Shown: positions 1-9,500 of the stretch, one piece after another | Position numbering within the stretch: the first letter of the stretch is position 1 | How the letters are laid out: the number at the start of each line of letters is the position of its first letter | Assembly: GCF_003260125.1 (NCBI RefSeq) | Contig: NZ_QHKO01000009.1 | Coordinates: 5,001-69,000 of the forward strand | Length of the DNA stretch: 64,000 nucleotides | Reading direction: 5' to 3' | Source: Lujinxingia litoralis | GTDB lineage: Bacteria; Myxococcota_A; Bradymonadia; Bradymonadales; Bradymonadaceae | Translations under genes and position numbers: made by a program | Notes under the pieces: model-generated | The model's input: only the letters and a program-made list of their open reading frames with translations | Database searches by the model: none | What the model was told of the DNA's origin: nothing

Positions 1-2
1 CA

Positions 3-320
3 AAGAAGTTCAGCGAGCACGAAGGGTTGAACTATCGCTCGAAGGTGCTGGTTGATGAGTCGCTGAAGGATCCGGCGAATCATCTCTTCTGTGAGGCGGA
101 GCACCTGTATGTCGCTTTGTGGCGGGGGTACGAGCCGGATCGCTGGGGGTACTCGTTGTGGTCGGGCTGTGGGGAGGATAACGAGTTCGCCTGGAAAGAG
201 GTGCTTGATCCGGTGGGATTGGACGGTGATCTGGTCGATGCGGTGGCACCGCTGGCGGAGAGCATTGCGGAGAGTGTGTATCAGGCATCTGAGGCGCAGT
301 GTTATCTGGCGCATTGTTAG
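3..320 (+). CDS. Hypothetical protein, 5' end cut by window edge
   Basis: An open frame runs in from the left edge and stops at TAG 318-320. At least 106 codons are visible and no start codon is needed inside the window, so the gene is truncated here. The visible part is acidic and rich in Trp and aromatic residues (WSGCGEDNEFAW), with two internal Cys and a C-terminal YLAHC. There is no signal peptide, membrane segment or motif I recognise. It could be the tail of a larger protein or a short protein starting just outside. The third-position GC preference matches its neighbours, which supports it being real. Function unknown. Confidence 0.55.
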   Translation, partial: KKFSEHEGLNYRSKVLVDESLKDPANHLFCEAEHLYVALWRGYEPDRWGYSLWSGCGEDNEFAWKEVLDPVGLDGDLVDAVAPLAESIAESVYQASEAQCYLAHC

Positions 321-439
321 ATGAGAGCGTAGGTACGCCGCGGGGGGGGGCGGTCGCCCGGGTGGGGTGGGGACGTGGGACGCAGCGTGTGTGATGGCGA
401 TAGTAATAGACGTAGGCGGTCGGAGCGGCTGCGAAGGGT

Positions 440-1369
440 GTGCGTTTGAAGAAGCGGAGTGCGTTGTGGACGCGGGCTTATCCGGCGCTGGTGTCGATGG
501 TGGGCGGCGTAGGTCTGGGGCTGGCGTTGACGTTTCTGGTGGGGGCCTGGCTCTCCGCGCAGCCGGGGTGGGAGAGCTGGGAGGCGTTTTTTCGGCCGCG
601 GGCGTTAAGCATGATGTTGGTGCCCTATGTGTTCTTGCTGGCGCACCTGGTGTTGCGGGTTCATGTGGGGCATTTTTTGCTGGAGCGCGGGGAGCTGGAG
701 GCTGCGGAGCGTTATGCGTCTCGGCGGGGGCGTCCCTCGTGGATGAGGAGCCGGCGGGAAGCAGCAAATCATTGTGGGGTGTGGGCCAGAGCGCTGCTGG
801 GGCAGGGGCGTTATCAAGATTGCGAGAAGGTCGTGGGAGAGGGGCTGCGTTTTGCACCGAGCTACTATCAGGCGGAGTTGAGGCGCTGGGGAGTCGAGGT
901 TGCGTTGCGGCGAGATGATCGGCTGGGCGTGCGGGAGCAGGTAGCGGCGCTGGGGCAGGACCTTGGGAAGGGCCGGCGTCAGGCCGCGTTGCGGGCGTGT
1001 CTGGCAGAGTTGGCGCTTCGGGAGGGCGATATGAAGGCCTATGAGGAGGAGATGACGCGGGCGTTGTGGGCTGATGCCGGTCATCCCAGGGCACGCATCA
1101 CGCGAACGTTGGCGATGGTGGAGTTTGCCGGAGAGGGGGCCGAGCACGGCGACGCGCTGGCGATGCTTGCGCTTGTCGAAGCCAGGGTTGGCGACGAGAT
1201 TCCAGCACGCAGGAGTGAGTTGGCGGCGTTGCGCGCGTGGCTGCTCTCGGCTTTGGCGAGGCATCAAGAAGCAAGGGATGCGCTGGCCGAGGCGGAGTCG
1301 GGGCCGCAGGATCTCTGGTCAACACGGGTGCTCGAGAGCGTGCGTGCGGAGCTGGAGCACGCAGGTTGA
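440..1369 (+). CDS. Membrane-anchored TPR-like protein
   Basis: A 309-residue protein with a GTG start. Two hydrophobic segments (about residues 14-38 and 56-78) are followed by a long alpha-helical, Ala/Leu/Arg/Glu-rich region of about 220 residues. Spaced pairs such as GELEAAERYASRRG, GQGRYQDCEKVVGEGL and ARHQEARDALAEAE resemble tetratricopeptide helices. It is probably anchored in the inner membrane with a protein-binding solenoid on one face; the partner is unknown. It lies 50 bases upstream of the SlyD-like gene on the same strand and may be co-transcribed. An overlapping frame starting at 367 lacks protein-like character and was not chosen. The TPR assignment is by eye and moderately sure. 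Confidence 0.7.
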   Translation: MRLKKRSALWTRAYPALVSMVGGVGLGLALTFLVGAWLSAQPGWESWEAFFRPRALSMMLVPYVFLLAHLVLRVHVGHFLLERGELEAAERYASRRGRPSWMRSRREAANHCGVWARALLGQGRYQDCEKVVGEGLRFAPSYYQAELRRWGVEVALRRDDRLGVREQVAALGQDLGKGRRQAALRACLAELALREGDMKAYEEEMTRALWADAGHPRARITRTLAMVEFAGEGAEHGDALAMLALVEARVGDEIPARRSELAALRAWLLSALARHQEARDALAEAESGPQDLWSTRVLESVRAELEHAG

Positions 1370-1419
1370 GCCCGGGAGCAGGCCGCTGAGGAGAAGTATA
1401 CAAGCGGTCGAGGTCCGGG

Positions 1420-1926
1420 ATGAGGGTAAGGCGCGATTGCAGGGTGGGGTTAGCGTATAAGGTGTGCGACGAGTGCGGCGAGCTTGTGGAGGAGGTCGGC
1501 CGCGATCGTCCACGCTTTTATATCCACGGTTACGAGCAGATCTTGCCGGCGCTGGAGCACAAGCTCAGCGGGCTTCATGTGGGAGAGAAGTTCTGCGTGA
1601 CACTGAAGCCGGGAGAGGCTTTTGGGCGATATGAGGAGCGCCTGTGTCAGCGGGTTCCTCGGTGGCGTTTTCCGTCCGATGTCTCACTGGTCGTCGGGGC
1701 TCGTCTGGAGTTGGGGATCGACGACCACGGGCTGGGGATTGATTACGGGACGGTTCTTTTTTGTATCAAAGAGGTCGGGGCCGACGAGGTGGTGGTGGAT
1801 GGGAACCATCCGTTGGCCGGCCGAGAGCTGACCTACCGCGGAGAGATCGTGGAAGTCCGCGTGGCCAGTTACCGAGAGCTGGAGGCGATGGGGCCTCAGA
1901 CGTTGCCGCACGGGTTGCGTCTTTAG
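1420..1926 (+). CDS. slyD: SlyD-type FKBP peptidyl-prolyl isomerase
   Basis: This 168-residue protein should catalyse cis-trans isomerisation of prolyl bonds and act as a cytoplasmic folding helper. The FKBP pattern is visible in order: VGLAYKV with GELVEE, FYIHGYEQILPALE, the turn around GLHVGEKFCVTL, GEAFGRYEE, VPRWRFP, and the hallmark VDGNHPLAG before the last strand VEVRVASYRELE. The insert-in-flap chaperone region lies between VPR and NHPLAG. The long His/Cys metal-binding tail of E. coli SlyD (about 196 residues) is absent, as in many short homologues. Its stop codon overlaps the stop of the convergent minus-strand gene by 3-4 bases, so the two genes share their 3' ends. An in-frame GTG further on could also serve as start. 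Confidence 0.85.
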   Translation: MRVRRDCRVGLAYKVCDECGELVEEVGRDRPRFYIHGYEQILPALEHKLSGLHVGEKFCVTLKPGEAFGRYEERLCQRVPRWRFPSDVSLVVGARLELGIDDHGLGIDYGTVLFCIKEVGADEVVVDGNHPLAGRELTYRGEIVEVRVASYRELEAMGPQTLPHGLRL

Positions 1927-3512
1927 GGGGCGAATTGCCAGCGCAGGGGCGAGGGGCCCGTAGGCAGGGGCTCGTCGGAGGCTGGTGCGATGGTCTGCGG
2001 CGAGAGAAGCAGCGCCTCTGTGGAGGTCAGGCTTCCGCCGGGCTGCCACAGGATCGGGGTCCGGGCGGAGTTCTGGGCACGGGCTCGTGTGGCGAGTGCG
2101 GTGATGGCGAGTTCCGGGCGGTCTTCACGGAATTCGAAGCCCACCAGTGCGCGAATCATGTCTTCGTGGAGGGTCCAGTGTCCCTGGCGTTCGGGGACCA
2201 GCAGGGTGTGCTGGTAGCTATCGACCAGGGGGTTGCGTGAGGCGACCAGGGGAGCTTCCACAATCGTGAGCCGTCCCGGGCGTAATCCACCGGTGTGGCC
2301 GACCTGGGGAACCAGGGTACGGAGGATGTCGTCACGCTGGGGAGGAAGCGCGCGGAACTGCGGCATCTGCGGCAGCCAGGCCCCGAGGTTCACCGGGGCC
2401 GCATCTGTGGTGGGAGTGGCGAGTACGAAGGAGCGTTCGGCGATTGTGGCGCATTCCACCGGAGCGTCGGTGCGCAGGGGGAGCGTTGAGGGGGCGTCTT
2501 CCGGGATGTCAGTGGCCAGGATGAATTCCATCGGGGTATCGCTCAGGTCGTTGCGAAGCCGGGTGATGGGAGGGGCCTCCCACCAGTCGGCCGGTATGGC
2601 GAAGCTTGCACCGATATGCTGGTAGAGGAGGCCGCCGTTTCCGTAGCGCGGGTCTTCGGGATCGGAGTGCCCGAAGGTCAGGGCGCGGATGCGCCTGGCG
2701 AGTTCGAGCGGCGTGCGGGCACGTCCCTCCTCCCAAGGATCGCCACCACTGTTGGGCGGCTCCACAAAGATGGGGATCAGCTGCGTACGGGCGTGTTCCG
2801 GAGCCAGCCGAGGGACGGGAACCGGGACATCGCCGAGGGTGAGCGTAAGGCGGAGATCGACGGGTTGGCTGGCGAGGCTTTCGCAGTGGCGAGGCAGGGG
2901 GGCGAGGCGAAGGCGTCGGCGATTGCCTTCTGACTCCACGTAGGCCAGCGCAGGCCCCTGAATGGTCAGGGTGAGGGGAATGGTGGCGGTCTTAATCGTC
3001 AGCCCCACTACGGGCGTTGTGGCGATCTGAGAGAGGTCGTCTGTGGCAGCGAGGAGGTCGGTGGGGTAGGCGCGTAGCGCTCCCTGTGGGAGGTCCAGGA
3101 GCCAGTCGCCGCGTTCCAGATCGACGTGGAGTTCCAGAATCGCCTGGGGGTTCCCCGGGGCGATCCACCAGGTGGCTCGGTCGCCATTATCGGAGCGAGC
3201 ATCCAGCGCGTGCCACGGGCCGATCACGAGGTGGGAGAAGTCCCAGTAGTGAGAAGTAGGCGCCGGGGTGGGGGCAAAACGCATTCCGTCGGGCCATCGA
3301 AGCGTGGCGGGAGCCCCCGGAGTCCAGGTGAGTTCGGGGGCATCCTCGGCATGGGGCCATTCGATGGACGGAATGGCGGGGGGCTCGGGGAGGTCGACTT
3401 CGGCGGGCGGTGGCGGGGCCTGGCGAGGCCATAACAGGATGGTTGCCAGGGCGACGAGCGCCAGCGAGGCGGCCAGAAGGATGGCGCGCGTGCGAGATGA
3501 GAGAGAGGCCAT
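1923..3512 (-). CDS. Anchored periplasmic protein of unknown function
   Basis: A 529-residue protein that starts with MASLSSRTRAIL, then one strongly hydrophobic segment (about residues 9-28) and a Pro-rich spacer (RQAPPPPAEVDLPEPP). It is therefore likely a signal-anchored protein facing the periplasm. The rest is beta-rich, with many Trp, Pro and Asp-Pro turns and no catalytic motif I can name. There are only two Cys (CESL and ECAT). No family recognised; length and composition suggest a structural or binding role. It is convergent with the slyD-like gene, and its start lies about 310 bases from the divergent RCC1 lipoprotein gene. Confidence 0.75.
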   Translation of the reverse strand: MASLSSRTRAILLAASLALVALATILLWPRQAPPPPAEVDLPEPPAIPSIEWPHAEDAPELTWTPGAPATLRWPDGMRFAPTPAPTSHYWDFSHLVIGPWHALDARSDNGDRATWWIAPGNPQAILELHVDLERGDWLLDLPQGALRAYPTDLLAATDDLSQIATTPVVGLTIKTATIPLTLTIQGPALAYVESEGNRRRLRLAPLPRHCESLASQPVDLRLTLTLGDVPVPVPRLAPEHARTQLIPIFVEPPNSGGDPWEEGRARTPLELARRIRALTFGHSDPEDPRYGNGGLLYQHIGASFAIPADWWEAPPITRLRNDLSDTPMEFILATDIPEDAPSTLPLRTDAPVECATIAERSFVLATPTTDAAPVNLGAWLPQMPQFRALPPQRDDILRTLVPQVGHTGGLRPGRLTIVEAPLVASRNPLVDSYQHTLLVPERQGHWTLHEDMIRALVGFEFREDRPELAITALATRARAQNSARTPILWQPGGSLTSTEALLLSPQTIAPASDEPLPTGPSPLRWQFAP

Positions 3513-3823
3513 AAGGAGTGGCGAGGGCTGGGGTCCCGGAAGGTGTGTGCTTGCCTGGGGGGGAGTGTAGCGTCGGGGGACTCGGGCGCCAGAAAATGGC
3601 CCCTGGCATGCGAGTAGCGCGGCCTGCGGGGGCTAAGGCCGGGCGTTGGAGTGATTAGGTGGCGAGCAGCTCGACTTCGGGGAGGGGGGGCGTGGCCAGG
3701 CTGTCGAGGTTGGGGGCTCGGGGGGGATGTAAGTTGCTATCAGGCTATGGTTTTTGCGTCATCAGGGCTGTGCTAGGCTCAGCGTCGATGGTGAGGTGGC
3801 CTTTGTGTAGCCGTGGAGGCGGT
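3513..3823. other. Divergent intergenic region, 311 bases
   Basis: Separates the minus-strand anchored protein from the plus-strand RCC1 lipoprotein. It is G-rich. Frames crossing it in either direction lack start signals and protein-like composition. It must hold the promoters for both genes, but I could not pick a convincing -35/-10 pair. The ribosome-binding site GGAGG at 3815-3819 decides the start of the downstream gene. Confidence 0.5.
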
Positions 3824-5701
3824 ATGCGAGCGAGTGTCGTGACGAGGCGGCGTGGGGTGCCGGTCGGCGGGATAGGGTGTTGGATAGCTGTGGCATTGCT
3901 GATGGTGCTTTGTGGCGGTTGTATTGAGGACCCAGACCTGTTTCAGCCGCGTTTTCGTGGGGATGCTGGCGAGTTGCCTGATGGGGGAGAAGACGCCCCC
4001 AGCTGCGAAGAGGAGCCGGTGGATTGTCAGGCAGCCGGCGGATGCGGTTGGGTTGAAGATCGCTGCGGTGAGCTCGTGGATTGCGGATTGTGTCCCGGGG
4101 AGGAACGCCTGGAGCTTCGGCCGGATGAGTTGGTGCTGAGCCTGGGAGAGCGTGCCGAATTGCGGGCGGTGTGGCGAAGTTTGGAGGGAGAGCGCGCGGT
4201 GGAGCAGGAATTGCGCTGGTCCAGTGATTCGGCCGCGGTGGAGGTGGATGCCTCGGGCCAGGTCCAGGCGATAAGTTATGGCGAGGGGGTGATTCGCGCT
4301 TCGTCGGCCGATGGAGGACAGGAGGCCCGTGCCCGGGTTGCCGTGGCGGCGCCCCTGGCGCGTTTGGAGCTGAGCCTGGAGTCGTCGCGCGTTCATGTAG
4401 GGGCCGAAGGGGTGGTGGAGGTCGCTTTTTTTGATGCGTTGGAGGCGCCCACGGCGGCGCGGGCGCTGCGCTGGGAGTCGAGCGATGAGAGCGTGCTTCG
4501 GGTGGATGATGAAGGGCGCGTTCAGGGGATCGCCAGCGGCCGGGCGCAGGTGTCGGCGCAGGCCGGTGAGGTGCGCGCGTCGCTGGAAGTGGAAGTGTAC
4601 TTTGTCTGGCGCGACGTGACGCCTGGCGAGATGTTTAGCTGTGGCCTCTCCGGTGCTCGTCGGGCGTATTGTTGGGGGGCCAATGAGGCCGGGCAGCTGG
4701 GGGATGGTACGACGGAGGCGCGCGCGGAGCCGCGGGAGATCCTGGGTGGGCTTCGGTTTGAGGCGTTGAGCGCCGGGAAAGACTTCGTCTGTGGGATCGG
4801 GGCTCAGGGCGGGGTCTACTGCTGGGGCAATAATGCGCAGGGGCAATCGGGGCAGCCGATCGGAGAGGAGACGCGGCGAGTGCTGGAGCCGACGCAGGTG
4901 ATTCGACGCACGGCTGCTGGTGCGGAGGCGCTGGAGCTTTCGCGGATGGACTCCGGGCTGGCGTACACCTGTGGGGTGCACGATGCCAGCGCGCGGGTGT
5001 ACTGCTGGGGGATCAATAACTCCGGGCAGATCGGACGTGTGCCGGCGGATGGCTATCCGGGGGTGTACGATAGTCCGATGGTGATCGGGGGCGATGCGTA
5101 TGAGGCTGTGCTGGTGGCCACGGCCTACCCGGTGGGTTGTGCGACAAGCCCGAGCGGGGAGGTGGCTTGCTGGGGCTGGCAGAAAGATCTGTTATTGAGT
5201 CTGGTAGATGAGGAGGCGCCCGACGTAATCGGTGAGCCGATGCCCCTGGCTACGCAGGTGGCGTTTGTGCAGATGGCCGGCGCTCGACGGCACTTCTGTG
5301 GTCTGGATGTCGGGGGGCAGCTTTACTGCTGGGGGCGCAACGGTCTGGGGCAGCTGGGAACGGGGGATCAGGCAACGAGCGGGGCGCCTGTCGAGGCCAG
5401 CACCGAGGCGCGCTTTCAGAAGATTTCGATCGGGGCGAGCCACGGGTGTGCGGTGACCCTGGATGGCTCGGAGGTGCACTGCTGGGGAGACAGCCGCTCG
5501 GGGCAGGCCGGGCCGTCGCAGGACCGGGTGCTGGCTCCTGTGCCGGTGACGCTTTCGGAGGGCAGTTTTGTGGATGTGGGCGCCGGCGGCCAGCATAGCT
5601 GTGCGCTGGCGGCGTCGGGGCGCCTCTATTGTTTCGGCCGGGGGGATGAGGGGCAGTGTGGCCCTGGCGAGGGGGCGGTGCGCGAGGTGCCAGGCTTCTG
5701 A
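3824..5701 (+). CDS. RCC1-repeat lipoprotein with Ig-like (BIG2-type) domains
   Basis: A 625-residue exported protein. The start is ATG 3824 with GGAGG 4 bases upstream; in-frame codons further upstream (3659, 3788) lack such a site. A hydrophobic signal ends in LCGGC, making Cys33 the likely lipidated residue. Then come an Asp/Glu- and Cys-rich linker with a DCGLCPGEE turn (about 50-90), two bacterial Ig-like domains (about 92-170 and 175-255, with WSSDSAAVEVDASGQ and WESSDESVLRVDDEG), and seven RCC1-type propeller blades (about 258-622). Each blade has a Cys, then 9-12 residues, then a CWG or CFG motif followed by a GQ turn. It is probably surface-exposed and binds a partner; the ligand is unknown. 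A terminator follows at once, so the gene is likely monocistronic. Confidence 0.85.
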   Translation: MRASVVTRRRGVPVGGIGCWIAVALLMVLCGGCIEDPDLFQPRFRGDAGELPDGGEDAPSCEEEPVDCQAAGGCGWVEDRCGELVDCGLCPGEERLELRPDELVLSLGERAELRAVWRSLEGERAVEQELRWSSDSAAVEVDASGQVQAISYGEGVIRASSADGGQEARARVAVAAPLARLELSLESSRVHVGAEGVVEVAFFDALEAPTAARALRWESSDESVLRVDDEGRVQGIASGRAQVSAQAGEVRASLEVEVYFVWRDVTPGEMFSCGLSGARRAYCWGANEAGQLGDGTTEARAEPREILGGLRFEALSAGKDFVCGIGAQGGVYCWGNNAQGQSGQPIGEETRRVLEPTQVIRRTAAGAEALELSRMDSGLAYTCGVHDASARVYCWGINNSGQIGRVPADGYPGVYDSPMVIGGDAYEAVLVATAYPVGCATSPSGEVACWGWQKDLLLSLVDEEAPDVIGEPMPLATQVAFVQMAGARRHFCGLDVGGQLYCWGRNGLGQLGTGDQATSGAPVEASTEARFQKISIGASHGCAVTLDGSEVHCWGDSRSGQAGPSQDRVLAPVPVTLSEGSFVDVGAGGQHSCALAASGRLYCFGRGDEGQCGPGEGAVREVPGF

Positions 5702-5718
5702 GGACAAGGTGGAGCCAC

Positions 5719-5751
5719 AAAAAAAGCGCGTCCGGGAGCGGACGCGCTTTT
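5719..5751. terminator. Bidirectional intrinsic terminator
   Basis: An 8-bp perfect stem, GCGCGTCC (5726-5733) with GGACGCGC (5740-5747), has an A-run before it (5719-5725) and a T-run after it (5748-5751). It lies between two convergent genes and can stop transcription both ways; the minus-strand side has the longer T-tract. Confidence 0.85.
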
Positions 5752-5784
5752 GGCGTTTCTTGGGGGGGCTGTGCAGCGGGCCCC

Positions 5785-6216
5785 TTAGTCGTCGTATTCG
5801 TCGCGCAATTTCTCCAGCCCGGTGGCTTCGACCTGACGGATGCGCTCGCGGGTGAGGTTTAAGAGCTCCCCGACCTCTTCGAGGGTGATGCCGCCACGGT
5901 CGGCGACGTCCAGCGCGCAGGTCTCGGAGAGCTCCCAGACTTCGAGCCCGGGGAAGTTGAGCTTGATGGAGCCGGTGTTGGGGTTGACGTCGAGGTAGAG
6001 GTGGTACTTACACGAGACGTAGGGGCAGGGGCGCTCGGCCATGCGGCACTGGTCGCGGTGGGCGGGGCGCTTGCTCTCGATGGAGTTGAAGACCTCGGCG
6101 ATCTCCTGACGTTCGGCCTCGGAGAGCTTTTTGAGGGCGATCGTTTTGCTGCGGCGGAGCCCTTTTCGGGCGCCGCGTTTGTTGGCGGTCCGCCGTCGCT
6201 TTTTATTCTCGGCCAT
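5785..6216 (-). CDS. Sigma-region-4-like DNA-binding protein with Cys cluster
   Basis: A 143-residue basic protein. The last 35 residues (GGITLEEVGELLNLTRERIRQ...) match the helix-turn-helix of sigma-70 region 4, which contacts -35 elements. Region 2 is absent, so this is not a complete sigma factor. The N-terminus is Lys/Arg-rich (MAENKKRRRTANKRGARKG). Four Cys (57, 64, 69, 100), three of them around RPCPYVSCKYH, could bind zinc or an iron-sulfur cluster. I recall similar stand-alone proteins in myxobacteria; their role is not established. ATG 6216 was chosen over the upstream TTG at 6234 because GAGG lies about 12 bases before it. A consensus-like promoter sits at 6270-6298. Confidence 0.8.
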   Translation of the reverse strand: MAENKKRRRTANKRGARKGLRRSKTIALKKLSEAERQEIAEVFNSIESKRPAHRDQCRMAERPCPYVSCKYHLYLDVNPNTGSIKLNFPGLEVWELSETCALDVADRGGITLEEVGELLNLTRERIRQVEATGLEKLRDEYDD

Positions 6217-6269
6217 GCGCGTCGACTGCCTCAAAAGGGTTGGCGATCAGGGAAAGTTACGCTAGCCGA

Positions 6270-6298
6270 AGGTAAGCCGCGCCTCTTCTCTGTGTCAA
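6270..6298 (-). promoter_or_regulatory. Sigma-70-type promoter of the sigma-region-4-like gene
   Basis: On the minus strand, TTGACA (6298-6293), a 17-base spacer, then TTACCT (6275-6270). The -35 matches consensus perfectly, and the expected start near 6263 leaves a leader of about 47 bases. Confidence 0.65.
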
Positions 6299-6501
6299 CC
6301 GCGGCGGTGAGCGGGCCCGGGAGGCGGTTTTGGGGGTGAATTCGGGGTCGGGAGCGCGCGTCGAGAGGAAGCCGGGAGGCGGCCCGGGCCGCGCTCGGAG
6401 CGCGGGGGCAATGGTGGTAGAGTGGCGCGCGACGAGGAGTGGTTGCGCGTATGCGCGACCGATAGGAGGGCGACCGGTGGTCGCTCGGCAGCAGAGCAGT
6501 C

Positions 6502-9500
6502 ATGGCACTTCTGGACGACATTCAGTTTCGGGTCTACCGAAGCTACGTGAAGATCCCGCTGATCTTCTTTGTGCCTGCGCTCACGCTGCTCTCGCTCTGG
6601 GCCCTGGTGTATTTCGGGGCGAACCATCCCGCGGTCTGGCGCGGGGTTCAGGGGCAGCTGCATCGGGTGCTCAAGGGGCATCTGGAGTTTGAGTACGCCG
6701 CGCTCGGCCCGAGCCTGACCACGGTGCGCGGATATCAGGCCCGGCTGATGACGCCGGAGCGCGAGCCGGTGATCGAGGCCCCGGAGCTCTACGCCGACCT
6801 GAGTGCGTTGATGCTGATCGGGGGGCGGTTGGAGTTTGAGGAGGCCCGGGTGCGCGAGCCGCGTATCGGGCTCCACTTTGATGAGGGGGGGCGCCTCAAT
6901 ATTTTGCGGGCGCTGGGGATCGGCGACGAGGAGCGGGACCCGGAGAAGGAGGTGCCCCTGTCGGTGGGCTTTGCCCGGGTGCATCTGCAAGACGCTGATT
7001 TTGAGTTTGCCGAGCAGCGCTTTGACTTCCGGGTGCCCGATATCGTGATCGATGGGGGCAGCGTGTATGTGGAGCCGGAGACGGTGCTCATCAATGTGGA
7101 TGCGCTCCACATCGCCGAGGCCGACTTTCGGTTTAAGCCGGAGCTCTTTTATTTTCCGCAGGAGCGCGGCGACTGGACCTTCAAGGTGCGTGATTTTGCG
7201 CTGGAGGGCTGGCAGTGGGCCAACAAGGGCTTTGCGGTGGAGCGGGTGGAGGCCGATGTTGAGGGGTTCGGGCTGATCTTCGGGGGGCGGATGACCTTTC
7301 CGGGCGGGGAGCGGGCTGAGGGCGGAGGGATGTTTTACGATGCCTGGGGACGGCTCTCGGCGCCCTTTCATAGCCCGCTTCTGCAGTATTTTTTGCAGGA
7401 TAATCTGCATTTTGACATCGAGCGCCTGGACCTGGAGTTGACCGGGAGCCTGGAGGAGGTGCGGGGTCGTGCCGAGGTGGATGTCAACGTGCTGGAGGGC
7501 AACGGTCTCTACTTCGAGGGGTTGGAGGGCACGCTGGCGCTGAATAATCGTTTTGTGACGACCAGCGACCTGCGTGGGGAGTTCTATCAGGGGGAGATCG
7601 AGGTCTTCGACGCGTTTTTCAACATTCTGGAGCAGCGTTTCGGGGCACACGCCGCGCTTAAGGGTGTGGACCCGGCCCTGGTGGCCGGCGCCCTGAATCA
7701 GGATCAGCCCTTTTTGCACGGGGCACTCGCCGGGGAGGTGATGCTGACCGGGGAGTTGCCGGCGAGCTCGCGGCCTGATCCGGAGACGCCCTTTGCGTTG
7801 TTGTATGCGGCGCATAGCCGCTTTGCGCAGGTGGAGGTCGCCAGTCGCGTGCGTCTGGTGCGGGATAACGATCTGCTCTTTCCCAACCGGGAGCTGGTGT
7901 TGGAGCGGGGCAGTCAGGTGTGGCTGGATCCCTGGCGGGTGGGGGTGCCCTTTGCCCGGGTGCGTTCGGGGGAGGACCGCCTGCAGCTGCGGAACTACGT
8001 CCAGGAGATCGCCTCGATGCGCATCGACGCGCATGCCGGGCCGCCCCCGCGCTTTACCGGGAGGCTGGCCGATATGACGCCGTACGCGGCGTACTACGGG
8101 ATGGGCGGGCTGAGCGGGCCGGCCGATCTTGAGATGACGATGAAGGGCTTTGTGGGGAGTCCGGAGCTGGCGCTGAGCCTGCGCATGGCTCAGCCGGGCT
8201 GGCGTCTGGATGAGGATAACCTGTTGGTTGGCGATCGCCTGGCGCTGGATCTGGAGATCGAGGATGGCGATGTGATCATCCGCCGGGGGGAGTTTGACTC
8301 GAACTTCGGGGATCTCAGAGCGAAGGGGCGAGTGGGGTGGATGGCCGGCCCGCCGGCGCCCGGGGCGCCGGCGCCCTGGCCGGTGTGGGAGCGGCGGGCC
8401 TGGCAGCCGGTGGATCTCGATGTGGAGGTTCGGGGGCTGGAGCTGGCGCTCTTAAGTCAGGAGATTCACGACCAGTTGATGGCCACCGGCAAGCTCGACG
8501 CCGAGGTCGAGCTGGGAGGCGCGCTGCAGGGGTTCTCCGGGGCGTTTGATGCGCGCTGGCGAGATGGCTCGGTGCGCGGCCAGGCGCTGGAGCGGGCGCG
8601 GGCCCGGGGGCGTTTTGACCCGCAGGGGGTGGAGCTGGAGCGAACCTGGGCCAACTTCGGTTCGGCGGGGCGTTTCTCCATCAGCGGTCGCTACGGCTAT
8701 GCCGGCGCGCTCGACGTGGAGTTGGAGGGGCAGTCGATTGAGCTGGCCGAGGTGCGTGAGCTCTACGAGCTGCCGATGTCGGTAGCCGGGCAGGGGCGCT
8801 TCTACCTCAAGGGGCAGGGGAGCGTGCGCGAGCCGATCTTCTCGGGCGGGGCCGAGGTCCGCGACCTGGCGCTGGACGGGCGGGTGTACGGCGATGTGGC
8901 CACCGCCATTCATACCCTGGACGGGGTGGTGCACCTGGCGGGGGGGCTCTTGCCCTGGGTGTCGGTTTCGATGGAGCTGCCCCTGGATGGCTCGTCGCCC
9001 TACTACGCGCGGGTGGGCATGGAGGAGCTCGATTTGATGGCCTTTCTGCCGGAGTTACGGGCCAATGAGATGCTCGACGAGGCGCAGGTCAGCGGGGTGA
9101 GCGAGGTGTTTATCGAGCGGGATTTCTCGCGTCATCAGGCGCTCTTCTATCTGACGCAGCTGGAGGTGGAGAGCCGGGGGCAGGTGATCACCAACCGCGG
9201 GCCGGTGGCTGTGGGGTATAATAACGGGGAGTTGATCCAGTTTCAGCAGGCCACGCTGGGCAGCGGGGGGCGCTACTTCAATCTGACCGGGGGCATCATG
9301 TTGGAGCCGCGGCTGATGGATGTGCGGGTGGATGGAGAGGTGGATCTGGCGCTTCTCGACAGCGTGCGGGCCGGGTTCCCGGAGTATTTTCCGGACTTCT
9401 TTGTGGAGGCCCAGGGCAGCGCCACGATGGACATGCGGGTGAGCGGTCCGCCGGAGAACTTTCTGGCGGAGGGCTCCATTGAGTTTGGGGCCAGCGAGTG

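Noticed and set aside
367..918. A plus-strand Gly/Ala/Val-rich frame overlapping the TPR-like gene
   Set aside because: Out of frame with the more protein-like 440-1369 gene and with a low-complexity, Gly-rich product.
6295..8034. A 579-codon minus-strand frame opposite tamB
   Set aside because: Composition typical of antisense GC-rich DNA; it also runs over the promoter at 6270-6298.
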